The translations under genes were made by a program, and so were the position numbers. Under the pieces are notes generated by a model. That model had not been told where the DNA came from, ran no database searches, and worked only from the letters and a program-made list of their open reading frames with translations. A DNA stretch of 64,000 nt, taken from contig JANYLB010000016.1 in the NCBI GenBank assembly GCA_025363815.1, forward strand, positions 62,001 through 126,000, in the 5' to 3' direction. How positions within the stretch are numbered: position 1 is the first letter of the stretch; each line of letters begins with the position of its first letter. The DNA comes from Actinomycetes bacterium (lineage in GTDB: Bacteria > Actinomycetota > Acidimicrobiia > IMCC26256 > JANYLB01). Shown piece by piece: positions 34,461 through 43,700 of this stretch.

Positions 34461-35014
34461 CAACGCCTCGGGCTCTCGAAGGTGGTGCAGCCTTGAATCG
34501 TGCGATCCAAGGCCGCGAGGTGCGCCGCGTACTCGGGCGTGTTGATTGCGTTCGCCCACATGATCATCGCGTCCTCGTTCGTCTCGGCGTAGTAGTTCTT
34601 GCGCACCCCCACCGATTCGAAGCCGAACCGCCGGTACAGCTCCTGCGCGCCTCGATTGCTGATCCGTACCTCCAGCGTGAGGTTCAAGGTCTCCCGAGCG
34701 CGAGCTTCGTGAGCGAGCGCCAGGAGCAACCGGGTGCCCACCTGACGACGATGCCACGCAGGATCGACCGCGATCGTCGTGATATGGCCATCTTCGCCCG
34801 TCAACATCAGGCCGGCGTACCCGACGACTTCTCGCCCCACCCGCGCCACGAAATAGGCGCGGACCGCCCGGAGCCCGAGCTCGCTCATGAACAGCGACAT
34901 GCTCCACGGCCGCGGGTAGACCTCGGCCTCGATTCCCAGCACCGAGCGGAGATGGCGGCGGCGCATGGGGACGACGTGCACGACCAGGGCCTCGGGATCG
35001 GGTTTGGCGGCCAT
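34457..35014 (-). CDS. rimI: Ribosomal protein bS18-alanine N-acetyltransferase-like GNAT enzyme
   Basis: 185 aa GNAT-fold acetyltransferase that in its family modifies the N-terminal Ala of ribosomal protein S18. Start ATG 35014 overlaps the tsaB stop by one base; upstream sequence in frame is not conserved. Motifs are VEPMRRRHL-like MRRRHLRSVLGIEAEVYPRP, GYAGLMLTGEDGHITTIAVD (motif B/D), acetyl-CoA loop HRRQVGTRLLLAL and RGAQELYRRFGFESVGVRKN with the catalytic Tyr further on. Lying between tsaB and tsaD is the standard actinobacterial arrangement. Confidence 0.93.
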   Translation of the reverse strand: MAAKPDPEALVVHVVPMRRRHLRSVLGIEAEVYPRPWSMSLFMSELGLRAVRAYFVARVGREVVGYAGLMLTGEDGHITTIAVDPAWHRRQVGTRLLLALAHEARARETLNLTLEVRISNRGAQELYRRFGFESVGVRKNYYAETNEDAMIMWANAINTPEYAAHLAALDRTIQGCTTFESPRRW

Positions 35015-35709
35015 CACAATCCCCGTCGATCCCACTGGATCTCGGCATCGCTCGCCCGCAGGTACAACGGCTCGAGCTCCCACGGCGCGCAGAACTCCTC
35101 CCGCTCGACACGCGGCGCCGCGAGCTCCAACAATGCTGCCGCGCGCGGCCACGCCGCGGCCGGGCCCGCCAGCTCGACATGCTCGAGCTCGTCGAACTCG
35201 GCCCGGTAGAGCAGCGCACCGTCCCCCGCGATGAGCACGTCGTCGCCGAGTGCCGCGAGCTCTCCGGCCAGCTCCTGCGGGCTTCCGACCGCGTAATCGG
35301 AGACCCGCTGGAGCCCACCGGGAACCCCGCGGTATAGCGCGTAGAAGACCTCACCCCTGCGGGCATCGATCGTCGGAACAACGAGCCGGGTCGCGTGGCG
35401 CAGGGGGAAGGCGACAAGATCGAGGGTCGGAACGCCGACGACTGGGATCCGCAACGCCTGCGCGAGGACCTTGGCCGTCGTCACCCCAACTCGAAGGCCG
35501 GTGAACAACCCCGGTCCGATTCCGACGCACACCGCGGCGATCGCGTCGAGCGCGACACCTCCGGCCGCGCAGACCTCCTGGATCGCGGGAACCAGCTCCT
35601 CCGCGTGGCGCCGCCCGGGCGGGAGATCGATCTCAGCCAGAGCATCGCCGTCGCGTCCGACGGCCACACTCACGCGCGGCGTCGCAGTGTCGAAGCAGAG
35701 AAGCAACAT
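35014..35709 (-). CDS. tsaB: t6A synthesis protein TsaB
   Basis: Inactive TsaD-like partner that dimerises with TsaD in the t6A complex. 231 aa with MLLLCFDTATPRVSVAVGRD, PGRRHAEELVPAI and GIGPGLFTGLRVGVTTAKVL, the last being the most conserved TsaB motif. VGVPTLDLVA and VVPTIDARRGEVFYALYR continue the ASKHA fold. Its start is two bases from the tsaE stop and its stop overlaps rimI by one base. Confidence 0.95.
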   Translation of the reverse strand: MLLLCFDTATPRVSVAVGRDGDALAEIDLPPGRRHAEELVPAIQEVCAAGGVALDAIAAVCVGIGPGLFTGLRVGVTTAKVLAQALRIPVVGVPTLDLVAFPLRHATRLVVPTIDARRGEVFYALYRGVPGGLQRVSDYAVGSPQELAGELAALGDDVLIAGDGALLYRAEFDELEHVELAGPAAAWPRAAALLELAAPRVEREEFCAPWELEPLYLRASDAEIQWDRRGL

Positions 35710-35711
35710 CG

Positions 35712-36194
35712 TCAGCCCACCTCGAACCCGGAGATGGCTGCGGTCAGCTCATCAACGCGGATCGCCCACGTCGGGCCGTGGGGTATCAGCGACACCACGC
35801 GGATGTTCTCGTCGTCCGGCGCGTACTCGAAGGCCACGTGAAGGCGGTCGGGAGGCAGCAGTGGACCGAGAACGTCGCCCCACTCCACCACCACGATTGC
35901 GTCGCCACCCACGAGCTCGTCGAAACCCAGATCGTGAACCTCCTGGAGGTGTTCGAGTCGGTACACGTCGATGTGCACAATCGGCAATCGGCCGGGGTAC
36001 TCGTGCACAAGCGTGAAGGTCGGGCTGGTGATGGGAGCCGTCACACCGAGCGACGCGCCAAGACCCTGCGTGAAGGTCGTCTTGCCGGCACCCAGATCGC
36101 CGGCGAGCACGAGCACATCGCCGCCCGCCAGCAGCGGACCGATCGCAGCCGCAAGGTTGCGGGTCGCCTCGGCCGACGGGGTGCGGATCCTCAC
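35712..36194 (-). CDS. tsaE: t6A synthesis ATPase TsaE
   Basis: ATPase that resets the TsaB-TsaD complex. 160 aa from GTG 36194, which overlaps the upstream uracil-DNA glycosylase stop as GTGA; a longer frame to 36518 is only the shadow of that gene. Walker A is [10 protein letters not shown] (residues 32-41), followed by the switch region [32 protein letters not shown] and [10 protein letters not shown] (Walker B-like). Length is typical. Confidence 0.94.
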   Translation of the reverse strand: MRIRTPSAEATRNLAAAIGPLLAGGDVLVLAGDLGAGKTTFTQGLGASLGVTAPITSPTFTLVHEYPGRLPIVHIDVYRLEHLQEVHDLGFDELVGGDAIVVVEWGDVLGPLLPPDRLHVAFEYAPDDENIRVVSLIPHGPTWAIRVDELTAAISGFEVG

Positions 36195-36793
36195 GAGGCA
36201 CCCCGCGCGAGCCGTGCACGCTCTAGGGCACGCTTCATGAGCACGAAGTCCGACCGAACATTGGCGAGGTGCGCACCACCGGTGCGCAGCACCGCCGACG
36301 GGTGCAACGTCGGGATGATGATGACGCCCTCGGCGCCCGGATACTCCGAGCCGCGCAGCTTCGTGATCCCGACCTTGGTATCGAGCAGGAGCTTGGTCGC
36401 GAAGTTGCCCAGAGTGACGATGACTACGGGGTCGATGAACCCGAGCTGGCCGTCGAGGAACGGCCAGCAGGTCTCGATCTCGATCGCAAGCGGATCGCGG
36501 TTCCCTGGCGGCCGGCACTTCACGACGTTGGCGATATACACCTCTTCGCGGCTCAGCCCGATGCCTTCGATCAGCGTCGTCAGGAGCTGCCCGGCCCGGC
36601 CGACGAAGGGGACACCCGTTTTGTCCTCCTCGGCGCCTGGTCCCTCACCGACAAAGACGAGATCGGCGTGGCGGTCGCCCGAGCCGAACACGACCTGCTT
36701 GCGCGTCTCGGCCAGCGAGCACCTCCGACAGCCGAGCGCGTCGTACTCCAGCGCCTCGAACGAAGACGCCGCGAAGATCGGGCCGGTGTTCAC
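36191..36793 (-). CDS. Family 4 uracil-DNA glycosylase (Fe-S)
   Basis: Removes uracil from DNA to start base-excision repair. 200 aa. Four Cys (22, 25, 93 and 109) have the spacing of the [4Fe-4S] cluster in family 4 UDGs. Motif [20 protein letters not shown] holds the catalytic loop, [16 protein letters not shown] follows, and the C-terminal HPSAVLR is the conserved His motif. It sits between an alpha/beta hydrolase and tsaE and overlaps both neighbours by four bases, an unusual guest in the t6A operon. Confidence 0.94.
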   Translation of the reverse strand: MNTGPIFAASSFEALEYDALGCRRCSLAETRKQVVFGSGDRHADLVFVGEGPGAEEDKTGVPFVGRAGQLLTTLIEGIGLSREEVYIANVVKCRPPGNRDPLAIEIETCWPFLDGQLGFIDPVVIVTLGNFATKLLLDTKVGITKLRGSEYPGAEGVIIIPTLHPSAVLRTGGAHLANVRSDFVLMKRALERARLARGAS

Positions 36794-37782
36794 CTTGGCG
36801 ATCGGGGGGGAACCCCGACCGTAGCGGCGAAGTCAACGATCAGCGCGTCGAGCGCAGCGGCGCGCTCGAGCATCAGCATGTGCCCGGCCTTGGGAAACAG
36901 CTCCAGGCGAGCACCGGGAATCAACTCGGCAATCCGGCGCGACTCTCCGGGCGGCGTGATCGCATCGTAAGTCCCGCAGATGACGAGCGTAGGAAGGGTG
37001 ATCGCCGGAAGGACCGAGGTGAGATCGAGACTGAGCAGCGCCCGGGGCGCGAGTCGACTGGTGTCGGGCGCGCACTCAGCGATCATCTGGCGGGTGAGCT
37101 CGACGTGGCTGGGCTGGGGATTCGCCCCGAAGCCGATCCGCGCGAGCACAAGGCCGAGATCGCGCCGCGCCAAGACAGAACCGAGATCGGGGGTCCTGTC
37201 GGTCACGAGCCCGAGCAGTTGCTGAAGGCGATGCATCTCGCTGATGCGTACCCGGTACAGCGTCGACAACAACACGATCCCGCGAAGGTGCTCGGCCGCG
37301 TGTTTCGGGTGGCGCGTGACATAGGCCTGAACTGCGATGCCGCCCATCGAGTGCCCGACGATCACTGCGTCGTGGACGTCGAGCGCGTCTAGCGCCGTAC
37401 GAAGGTCCGCAGCGAGATTGTCGATCGAGTGTCCACTCGAACCGGCCTCGGAATCGCCGTGACCGCGATGGTCGACTGCAACGACCCGGAATCCCGCCTC
37501 GGGGAGCTCGTGGAACTGCTTCACCCAGGTGCGGTTTGAGAGGGTGACGCCGTGCAGGAGCACGATGGTCGGTCCCTCGCCGTACTCCAGCGTCGCGATC
37601 GTGCCGCCGTCGTGGCTCGGGAAGCTGGCGGCCTTTCCCTCGGGCAACGCGAAGTCAGACGCGTGGTCGGAATCCGGGCGGGAACGGGTGCGTTGGGCCA
37701 GGGTCCGTTGGAGCGCCCAAGCCGTCGCGGTGGCCAGCCCTGCCACCGCGGCGCCTCTCACCAGCGCACGGCGGGGATTCAC
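36790..37782 (-). CDS. Alpha/beta-fold hydrolase with N-terminal hydrophobic segment
   Basis: 330 aa from GTG 37782, in a GTGA overlap with the alr stop. The first 30 residues (RRALVRGAAVAGLATATAWAL) look like a signal or membrane anchor with an Arg-Arg pair. The hydrolase domain shows IVLLHGVTLSNRTW, VDHRGHGDSE, nucleophile elbow VGHSMGG, acid region ICGTYDAITPPGES and KAGHMLMLE with the catalytic His. Similar hydrolases sit between alr and tsaE in several Actinobacteria. Substrate unknown. Confidence 0.88.
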   Translation of the reverse strand: MNPRRALVRGAAVAGLATATAWALQRTLAQRTRSRPDSDHASDFALPEGKAASFPSHDGGTIATLEYGEGPTIVLLHGVTLSNRTWVKQFHELPEAGFRVVAVDHRGHGDSEAGSSGHSIDNLAADLRTALDALDVHDAVIVGHSMGGIAVQAYVTRHPKHAAEHLRGIVLLSTLYRVRISEMHRLQQLLGLVTDRTPDLGSVLARRDLGLVLARIGFGANPQPSHVELTRQMIAECAPDTSRLAPRALLSLDLTSVLPAITLPTLVICGTYDAITPPGESRRIAELIPGARLELFPKAGHMLMLERAAALDALIVDFAATVGVPPRSPR

Positions 37783-38903
37783 ACGACCCGCCTCGGCACC
37801 CGTGGGCCGATGCCACAGACGATCTCGTATGGGATGGTGCCGAGCCGGTCGGCCCAATCGGTCGCCGTCACCTCGGCGTCGCCTTGACGGCCGATGAGCA
37901 CTACCTCGTCGCCGACCTCAACGGGTGCGTCACCGACGTCGAGCAGGATCTGGTCCATCGTCACTGTCCCGGCGATCGGAACCTTGCGCCCGCCGACGAT
38001 TACCTCGCCGCCGACATGCGCGAGGTTGCGCGGAACGCCGTCGGCGTACCCGACCGGAACGGTCGCGACGCGCGACGAGCGCGTGACCTCGTATCTGAGC
38101 CCGTAGGAAAGGCGCGAACCGGCCGGCAGCGTCTTCACATACGAGACGCGGGCCTTGAACGAGAGCGCCGGATGTAGGGAGATGCGATCTGCGAGCGCAG
38201 CATTCGGCGCGATTCCGTAGATCGCGATTCCGGTGCGGACAAGGTCGTAGTTCGCGGCCGGGAAGGACACCAGAGCGGCAGAGTTCGCGGCGTGGCGGAT
38301 ACCGACGTCGACACCGGAAGCCACAAGGGCGCCGAGCAGCGCATCAAAGCGGTCGAGCTGCTCACCCGTATACGGATCGTCGGGTTCGTCGGCGACCGCC
38401 AAGTGCGTGCAGACACCGCCTAGGTGCAACTCGGCGCGATCGCTGATCGCATCGACCATCGCGCGGGCCTCACCAGGTGCGCAGCCGACGCGGTGCATGC
38501 CGGTGTCGATCTTCAGGTGTACGGGCAACGAATCTCGACGGCCGATCCGGGCCACAGCCTTGGCGAGATGCTCGAGGCCGGCGAGGGTGTACACGACGGG
38601 CGTCAGGCCCCCGGCTACGACCGCCTCCGCGGCATCGGGAGCGGGCTCCGACAACACCAGGATCGGCGCGTCGATCCCCGCCTCCCGCAACGTGATGCCC
38701 TCCTCGGTGAGCGCCACGCCGAGCCATTCGGCGCCGGCGTCGAGCACGGCGCCGGAAACCGGTACCGCGCCATGTCCGTACCCATCGGCCTTCACAACCG
38801 CCATGACGCCGGCTGGAGCCGCGGCGGCGCGCACGGCCCGCGTGTTCGCCCGCACCGCGTCGAGATCGATCTCGACCCAAGCAGGTCGGAAGCGCTCGGT
38901 CAC
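37779..38903 (-). CDS. alr: Alanine racemase
   Basis: PLP enzyme supplying D-Ala for peptidoglycan. 374 aa from GTG 38903, overlapping the nnrD stop as GTGA. The PLP Lys is in MAVVKADGYGHGAVP near residue 38, and the catalytic Tyr in the SRLSYGLRYE segment of the C-terminal beta domain. Other conserved parts are LKIDTGMHRVG, HLAVADEP, RHAANSAAL, VRTGIAIYGI and VPVGYADGVPR with MDQILLDV. Confidence 0.96.
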   Translation of the reverse strand: MTERFRPAWVEIDLDAVRANTRAVRAAAAPAGVMAVVKADGYGHGAVPVSGAVLDAGAEWLGVALTEEGITLREAGIDAPILVLSEPAPDAAEAVVAGGLTPVVYTLAGLEHLAKAVARIGRRDSLPVHLKIDTGMHRVGCAPGEARAMVDAISDRAELHLGGVCTHLAVADEPDDPYTGEQLDRFDALLGALVASGVDVGIRHAANSAALVSFPAANYDLVRTGIAIYGIAPNAALADRISLHPALSFKARVSYVKTLPAGSRLSYGLRYEVTRSSRVATVPVGYADGVPRNLAHVGGEVIVGGRKVPIAGTVTMDQILLDVGDAPVEVGDEVVLIGRQGDAEVTATDWADRLGTIPYEIVCGIGPRVPRRVV

Positions 38904-40363
38904 TGAGTCATCCGATCGCCGACCGTTCGCAGTGTCGCGGGAATCGCGGCAACCAGGTCGCCTGCCACCAGCCCAGTATGCCCGGCCACATCTGCGGCGC
39001 GGCCGTGGAGCCACGCGCCGGCCGCGGCCGCTTCGAACGCATCTGTTCCCCGAGCGGCCAGCCCGCCGATGATCCCAGACAGGACGTCACCGGATCCGGC
39101 CGTGGCGAGCCACGGCCCTCCTGTCGAGTTCACCGCGACATGACCATCGGGCGCGGCGATCACGGTTCCCGGGCCCTTGAGAAGAACCACCGAGCGCGCG
39201 TGGACCGCAAGCTCACGTGCCGCGGCCACCCGGTCGAGGCCGACCGGTCTACCGGTCAGGCGCGCGTACTCGGCCGCGTGCGGGGTCAGGATCGTCGGAA
39301 CGCCCCGATCGGCACGGGCCCGTAACGACGACAGATCTCCTTCGAGCGCGTTCAGCCCGTCGGCATCGAGCACAAGCGCTACCGGCGCCTCGGCGACGAT
39401 CCGCTGGACTGCGGCCCGGGTGGCCGATCCGGCGCCGAGACCGGGCCCGAGCACCAACACCCGGAAGCGCTCCAACTCTGCAAGCACGGCAATCGCGGCA
39501 TCGGCCCCGAGGGAGCCGTCGGTCGCGGCGGGGAGCAGGCGGGTGACTACCTCGCTGCCCGATGCACGGGCGGCAGCGTCGCCGGGCATGCCGCACCACA
39601 CGATCCCTGCGCCGACGCGCATCGCTGCGTGACTGACCATCATCGGTGCACCGGTCATCCCGCTCGAGCCACCCACCACGAACACGCCACCGGCGCTCCA
39701 TTTGTGAGCCTCGGCACCCCGGTCGGGGAGCCACGCGCTCACGTCGGCTTCTGTGATCACCCCGGCCATGCAACCGCTATCGGAGTCGGGGAGCACGTCG
39801 AGCCCGATGTCGACGATCTGAACCATCTTCGCGTGTGACCGGCCGGGCTCGAACAAAACCCCCGGCTTGGCGGCGGCAAAGCACACAGTGCGGTCGGCCC
39901 ACACCGCCACCCCCTCTACCGCGCCCGTGACGCCGTCGACACCCGAGGGGATGTCGACCGCCACGCACGCGCTGGTGGTGGTCGCCGTATGTTCCGCGAA
40001 CCAGGCTGCGTCGCCATCGAGCACGCCGCGGAACCCGGTTCCGAACATCGCGTCGACAATCACGTCGGCCCGAGCCAGAATCCGGCTGCACGTGACCCGG
40101 TTGATCTCGGCTTCCAAGCTGAAGACGTCGACCCGGACTCCCCAGGCCCGCAGCACGCGCGCCGCGACCTGTCCGTCGCCTCCGTTGTTCCCGCGACCAC
40201 AGATGATCACGACCCGCCGCCCATAGGTACCCCCGAGCTCGTGTCGCACGGCTCGCGCCACCGCGCGGCCGGCGCGTTCCATCAGGATCGCTACCGGCGT
40301 GCCACTCGCAACGGCACGAGCGTCGACTGCCCGCATCTCATCGGGTGTGAGCAGCGGATTCAC
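38900..40363 (-). CDS. nnr: Bifunctional NAD(P)H-hydrate repair enzyme
   Basis: Repairs hydrated NADH/NADPH: an N-terminal epimerase (YjeF_N) and a C-terminal ADP/ATP-dependent dehydratase. 487 aa from GTG 40363 in a GTGA overlap with acpS. Epimerase domain: LLTPDEMRAVDARAVASGTP, CGRGNNGGDGQVAARVL and DAMFGTGFRG, up to about residue 205. Dehydratase domain: HKWSAGGVFVVGGSSGMTGA, VLGPGLG, LDADGLNAL, ILTPHAAEYARLTG and the ATP-site motif ATAGSGDVLSGIIGGL. Both active sites look intact. Confidence 0.94.
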   Translation of the reverse strand: MNPLLTPDEMRAVDARAVASGTPVAILMERAGRAVARAVRHELGGTYGRRVVIICGRGNNGGDGQVAARVLRAWGVRVDVFSLEAEINRVTCSRILARADVIVDAMFGTGFRGVLDGDAAWFAEHTATTTSACVAVDIPSGVDGVTGAVEGVAVWADRTVCFAAAKPGVLFEPGRSHAKMVQIVDIGLDVLPDSDSGCMAGVITEADVSAWLPDRGAEAHKWSAGGVFVVGGSSGMTGAPMMVSHAAMRVGAGIVWCGMPGDAAARASGSEVVTRLLPAATDGSLGADAAIAVLAELERFRVLVLGPGLGAGSATRAAVQRIVAEAPVALVLDADGLNALEGDLSSLRARADRGVPTILTPHAAEYARLTGRPVGLDRVAAARELAVHARSVVLLKGPGTVIAAPDGHVAVNSTGGPWLATAGSGDVLSGIIGGLAARGTDAFEAAAAGAWLHGRAADVAGHTGLVAGDLVAAIPATLRTVGDRMTQ

Positions 40364-40776
40364 GCGCGATCTCCGAGTGCTACCGCGCCATCTCCGAGTG
40401 CTACCGCTGTCGCCGCGGCCATGATGTCGGTGTGGGTGAGCGTGAGATGCCACGCGGTTATCTTGGCGGCTTCGGCGAGAGCCGCAGCCTTGTTGTACAG
40501 CGCGATGGTCGGTTGCCCGCTCGGCAGCCGGATGACCTCTACGTCACGCAGGGCGAACTTCCACAGCCCGACCCCGAGCGCTTTCATCACGGCTTCCTTG
40601 GCCCCGAAGCGAGCCGCGAGTCGAGGTGTCGGGTTTCGGTGCCGGAACGCGTAGTCCCGTTCGGCGTCGCTGAAGAGCCGCGCCACCAGGCGATCACCTT
40701 GTCGATCCAGCGCGAGCCGGAAGCGGTCGACATCGACGAGGTCGGTGCCCAAGCCCAGAACTTCGGTTCCGGTCAC
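40360..40776 (-). CDS. acpS: Holo-[acyl-carrier-protein] synthase
   Basis: Transfers phosphopantetheine from CoA to ACP. 138 aa with LGLGTDLVDVDRFRLAL (metal-binding Asp), RNPTPRLAARFGAKEAVMKA (metal-binding Glu and CoA contacts) and ITAWHLTLTHTDIMA-like C-terminal strand. The last 14 residues repeat the unit VALGDGA/VALGDRA, produced by a 21-bp tandem duplication at the 3' end, making the protein slightly longer than usual. Start GTG 40776, 14 nt after the glmS stop. Confidence 0.93.
   Translation of the reverse strand: MTGTEVLGLGTDLVDVDRFRLALDRQGDRLVARLFSDAERDYAFRHRNPTPRLAARFGAKEAVMKALGVGLWKFALRDVEVIRLPSGQPTIALYNKAAALAEAAKITAWHLTLTHTDIMAAATAVALGDGAVALGDRA
40366..40407. repeat. 21-bp tandem duplication at the acpS 3' end
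   Basis: ATCTCCGAGTGCTACCGC occurs at 40369-40386 and 40390-40407 with a 21-bp period and one differing base in the linking triplets. It doubles seven codons just before the acpS stop and abuts the nnrD start. Confidence 0.9.
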
Positions 40777-40790
40777 TCAGGTCCACTCGC

Positions 40791-43700
40791 TCAAATTTGG
40801 CGCCAGCGGTCGGCCAGTACGTACACCGGAGTGGTGAGCAGGTCGCAAGCGTCGATCTCGGCCAGGCGGGTGTCGTCGAACGTGACCTCGGTCTCGGTGA
40901 CCGCACCCTTCAACGAGGCGTAGCGGTTCCGATATCCCTGCAGCACCGCACGGGCGGCGGCGGGTTCGAGACGATCAACGAACTCCACGTGCAGCAGCGT
41001 CAACCCGACGGCCTGGTTCCCTCTGACCTCGGGAACAAAGACCAGAGTGCGGTCGTCGCTGCGGCCACGGGCAACCGTCACCTCGCGCTCGATCGCAACG
41101 AGTTGCTTCGTTCCCCGCAGGCGCGGGTCGTCGTCAGTTCGGGAACGGATCTGCGCGCCGAGACCGCCCCGAGAGACCACCGAGATCGTCGCCGAGTCGC
41201 GTTCGACGTCGCCTTCGATGCGGTAACGGGTGAAGCCGGTGACATGTGCGACGGCGCGATCGAGCGCGACAACCGAACGAAGCGCGCGGTAGCTGAGGTT
41301 GTCACGGGCTACCCCGGCCGCCAGCAGCTCCTGAACGAGCCCGACCTGGAGGAGGGTCTCGTCGGCCCGGGAGATCCCGACGGTGACGGTCTTGGCCTGG
41401 TGCTTGATCGCGTCGATGGGCCGAGTGAGCTGCTCGATACCCTCGGTGAGCGCCGAAGTCAGATCCTCCACTACGACGCTCGGCGTGCCGACCTTGGCAT
41501 ACTCGACTTGATACGCGTCGAGGGGCACGATGCCGGTGGCGTAGCGGAGCAACGATGCGACCCGCACGGCCGTACCCGCTTCCAGGCTTCCGTTGTACCC
41601 GCCCGACCGGAGACCGTCAAAGAACTGGCCGGTGAGCGGCTCGAGCTCAGACCCCAGACGACGGAACGAGGCGTCGGCATCGCAGTCTCCAGAACCGACG
41701 ACCGCTTCGATCGCGGCACGCGCCTCCCTCAGCGGCCGGGCCGACGCGTCGATGGCCAGCGCGGCCTCGTAGCCGAAAAGGTGACCAACCATCGCGCAGA
41801 GCACAAACGCGAGCGCCGGGTGCACGATCGGGACCTCGATCGTTTCAAGGGCGATGCCATTGAAACGCTGCTGTCCCTCACTCGCGATCACGACGGCTGC
41901 CGCTTTGTGGGCGCGGTAGATCGCGAGCTCCTTGGCCACGTCGTCGGCGTTCGAGCCGGTCAACCCGGCGGCACAGACCAGGATCAGCGGCTCCGACGAG
42001 AGGTCGACATGCTTCTTGTCCTCGGTGACATCGCAGGCGATGGCCTTGTAGCAGAGCTCGGAGAGCTTGATCCGGACTTCGTGCGCCGCCACCCGGTTCA
42101 CCCCGTTGCCAACCACGGCCCACGATCGCCGTTGCGGCGCCTGGCGCTGCGCGGCCGCGGCGATGTCGGCCCGGCGGTCCAGCACCGAGCGCATCGCATC
42201 GGGAAGGTCGCGGAGGCCAACGGCCAGCTCGTCGCGCTCGGAGGGAGCGCCCCTCAGCCAGTCACCGGTGACGTCGTCGGCGAGCGCGAAGGCGAGCAGG
42301 AACCCCGCTGCTATCTGTGCGTAGAAGGCCTTCGTCGACGCGACGCTCATCTCCACATCGCGTCCATCGGAGGTGTAGAGCACACCTTCGACCCGGTCGA
42401 CGAGATCGCTGTTTCTGCGGTTGACGATCGCAAGAACGGTCGCGCCCCGGTCACGTACGAGATCTACGGTGCGGTTGGTGTCCGTCGTCGTCCCGCTCTG
42501 GCTGATCGCGACAACCAAGGTGTCGTGCATGTCGGCGACAAGTCGAAAGCCCGACAGCTCGGTCGCAGGGATCGCCTCGACGATCACACGATCGGAGACG
42601 CCGGGGAGCCCGGCGAGCACGCCGGCGAGGCTCTGGCCCGCGACCGCGGCAGTTCCTTGTCCGATAACGATGACACGGCGGATCTCGCCCGCCCGCAGTC
42701 GCTCCCGAAGTTCGAGGGGAAGTGTCTCGGGACCGAGCTCGACCGCCATACGGCCGTCGCGCTCGACGAGCTTGCCCCGCAGTGTCTTGCGGAACGACGC
42801 CGGTGCCTCGGAGATCTCCTTGAGCAAGTAATGCGGTGCGTCACCGCGGTCGATGTCGCGGGTCGTGATCTGCGCCCGTTGGAGATCATCGGCAGCGACG
42901 GCCAACGCGGTGCCGTCGTACGAACGTCGATCGATTCCGGCGAGCTGACCGGCGCGGTTTCGGTCGAGCAGCACGATCTGGCCCCGGCTCGATTCCGGAT
43001 TCTGGGGGTCGGCGGGGGTCTCGCCGTCGAGCCGCAGATACAGCGGAGTCTCTTCCACAAGCCCATACGGCTCGCTCGCCACGATGAACGCGTCATCGGT
43101 GAGCCCGACGTACAACGACTGGCCGCTCCCCCGCAGCGCGAGCAGGAGCTGATCGTTCGGACCCGACACGTTCGCAGCAATCGCAACCGAGCCTTCGAGC
43201 ATCGCGACGGTGGCGCGAAACGCTTCATCGACCGCCACACCCTGATCGAGGCGTCGGGCGACGAGCGCGGGGATGACCTTGGCGTCGGTGGTGATCTCAC
43301 GCGGGATCGCCAGACCCTCCGTCGCGACGAGATCGGCGTAGTTGTCGACATCGCCGTTCAGCGCGGCCGTCACGTAGGCCGTCATCGGTTCGCCCGCTTC
43401 GCGGAACGCGGGAAGCTCCTCGGAGTTGAGCGGGTGCGCATTCGCCTCAGAGATGATCCCGACGCTCGCCCAGCGCGTGTGTCCGAGCACCGTGACCCGT
43501 GCCGCCTCATTGCCAAGCGCGAGATGGAGCAGGACATCGGCCCGAATCGCCTCGCGAATCGCGCGGGTGTTGTCTCCCAGCTCGCCGATCTCGGCGGCAG
43601 CCTTGTAGACGAACGCCACGTTCTCTCCGGCGCCGGGAAGGCGGAGAGAACCGCTTCGGAAGAGCTGGTCCTCGGTCCGTCCGGCGATCAAGCGCGTCAC

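Noticed and set aside
33471-35417. A 648-codon minus-strand frame that would fuse sequence upstream of tsaD
   Set aside because: Residues before the GTG at 34460 are rimI/tsaB shadow; TsaD starts with KILGIETSCDE.
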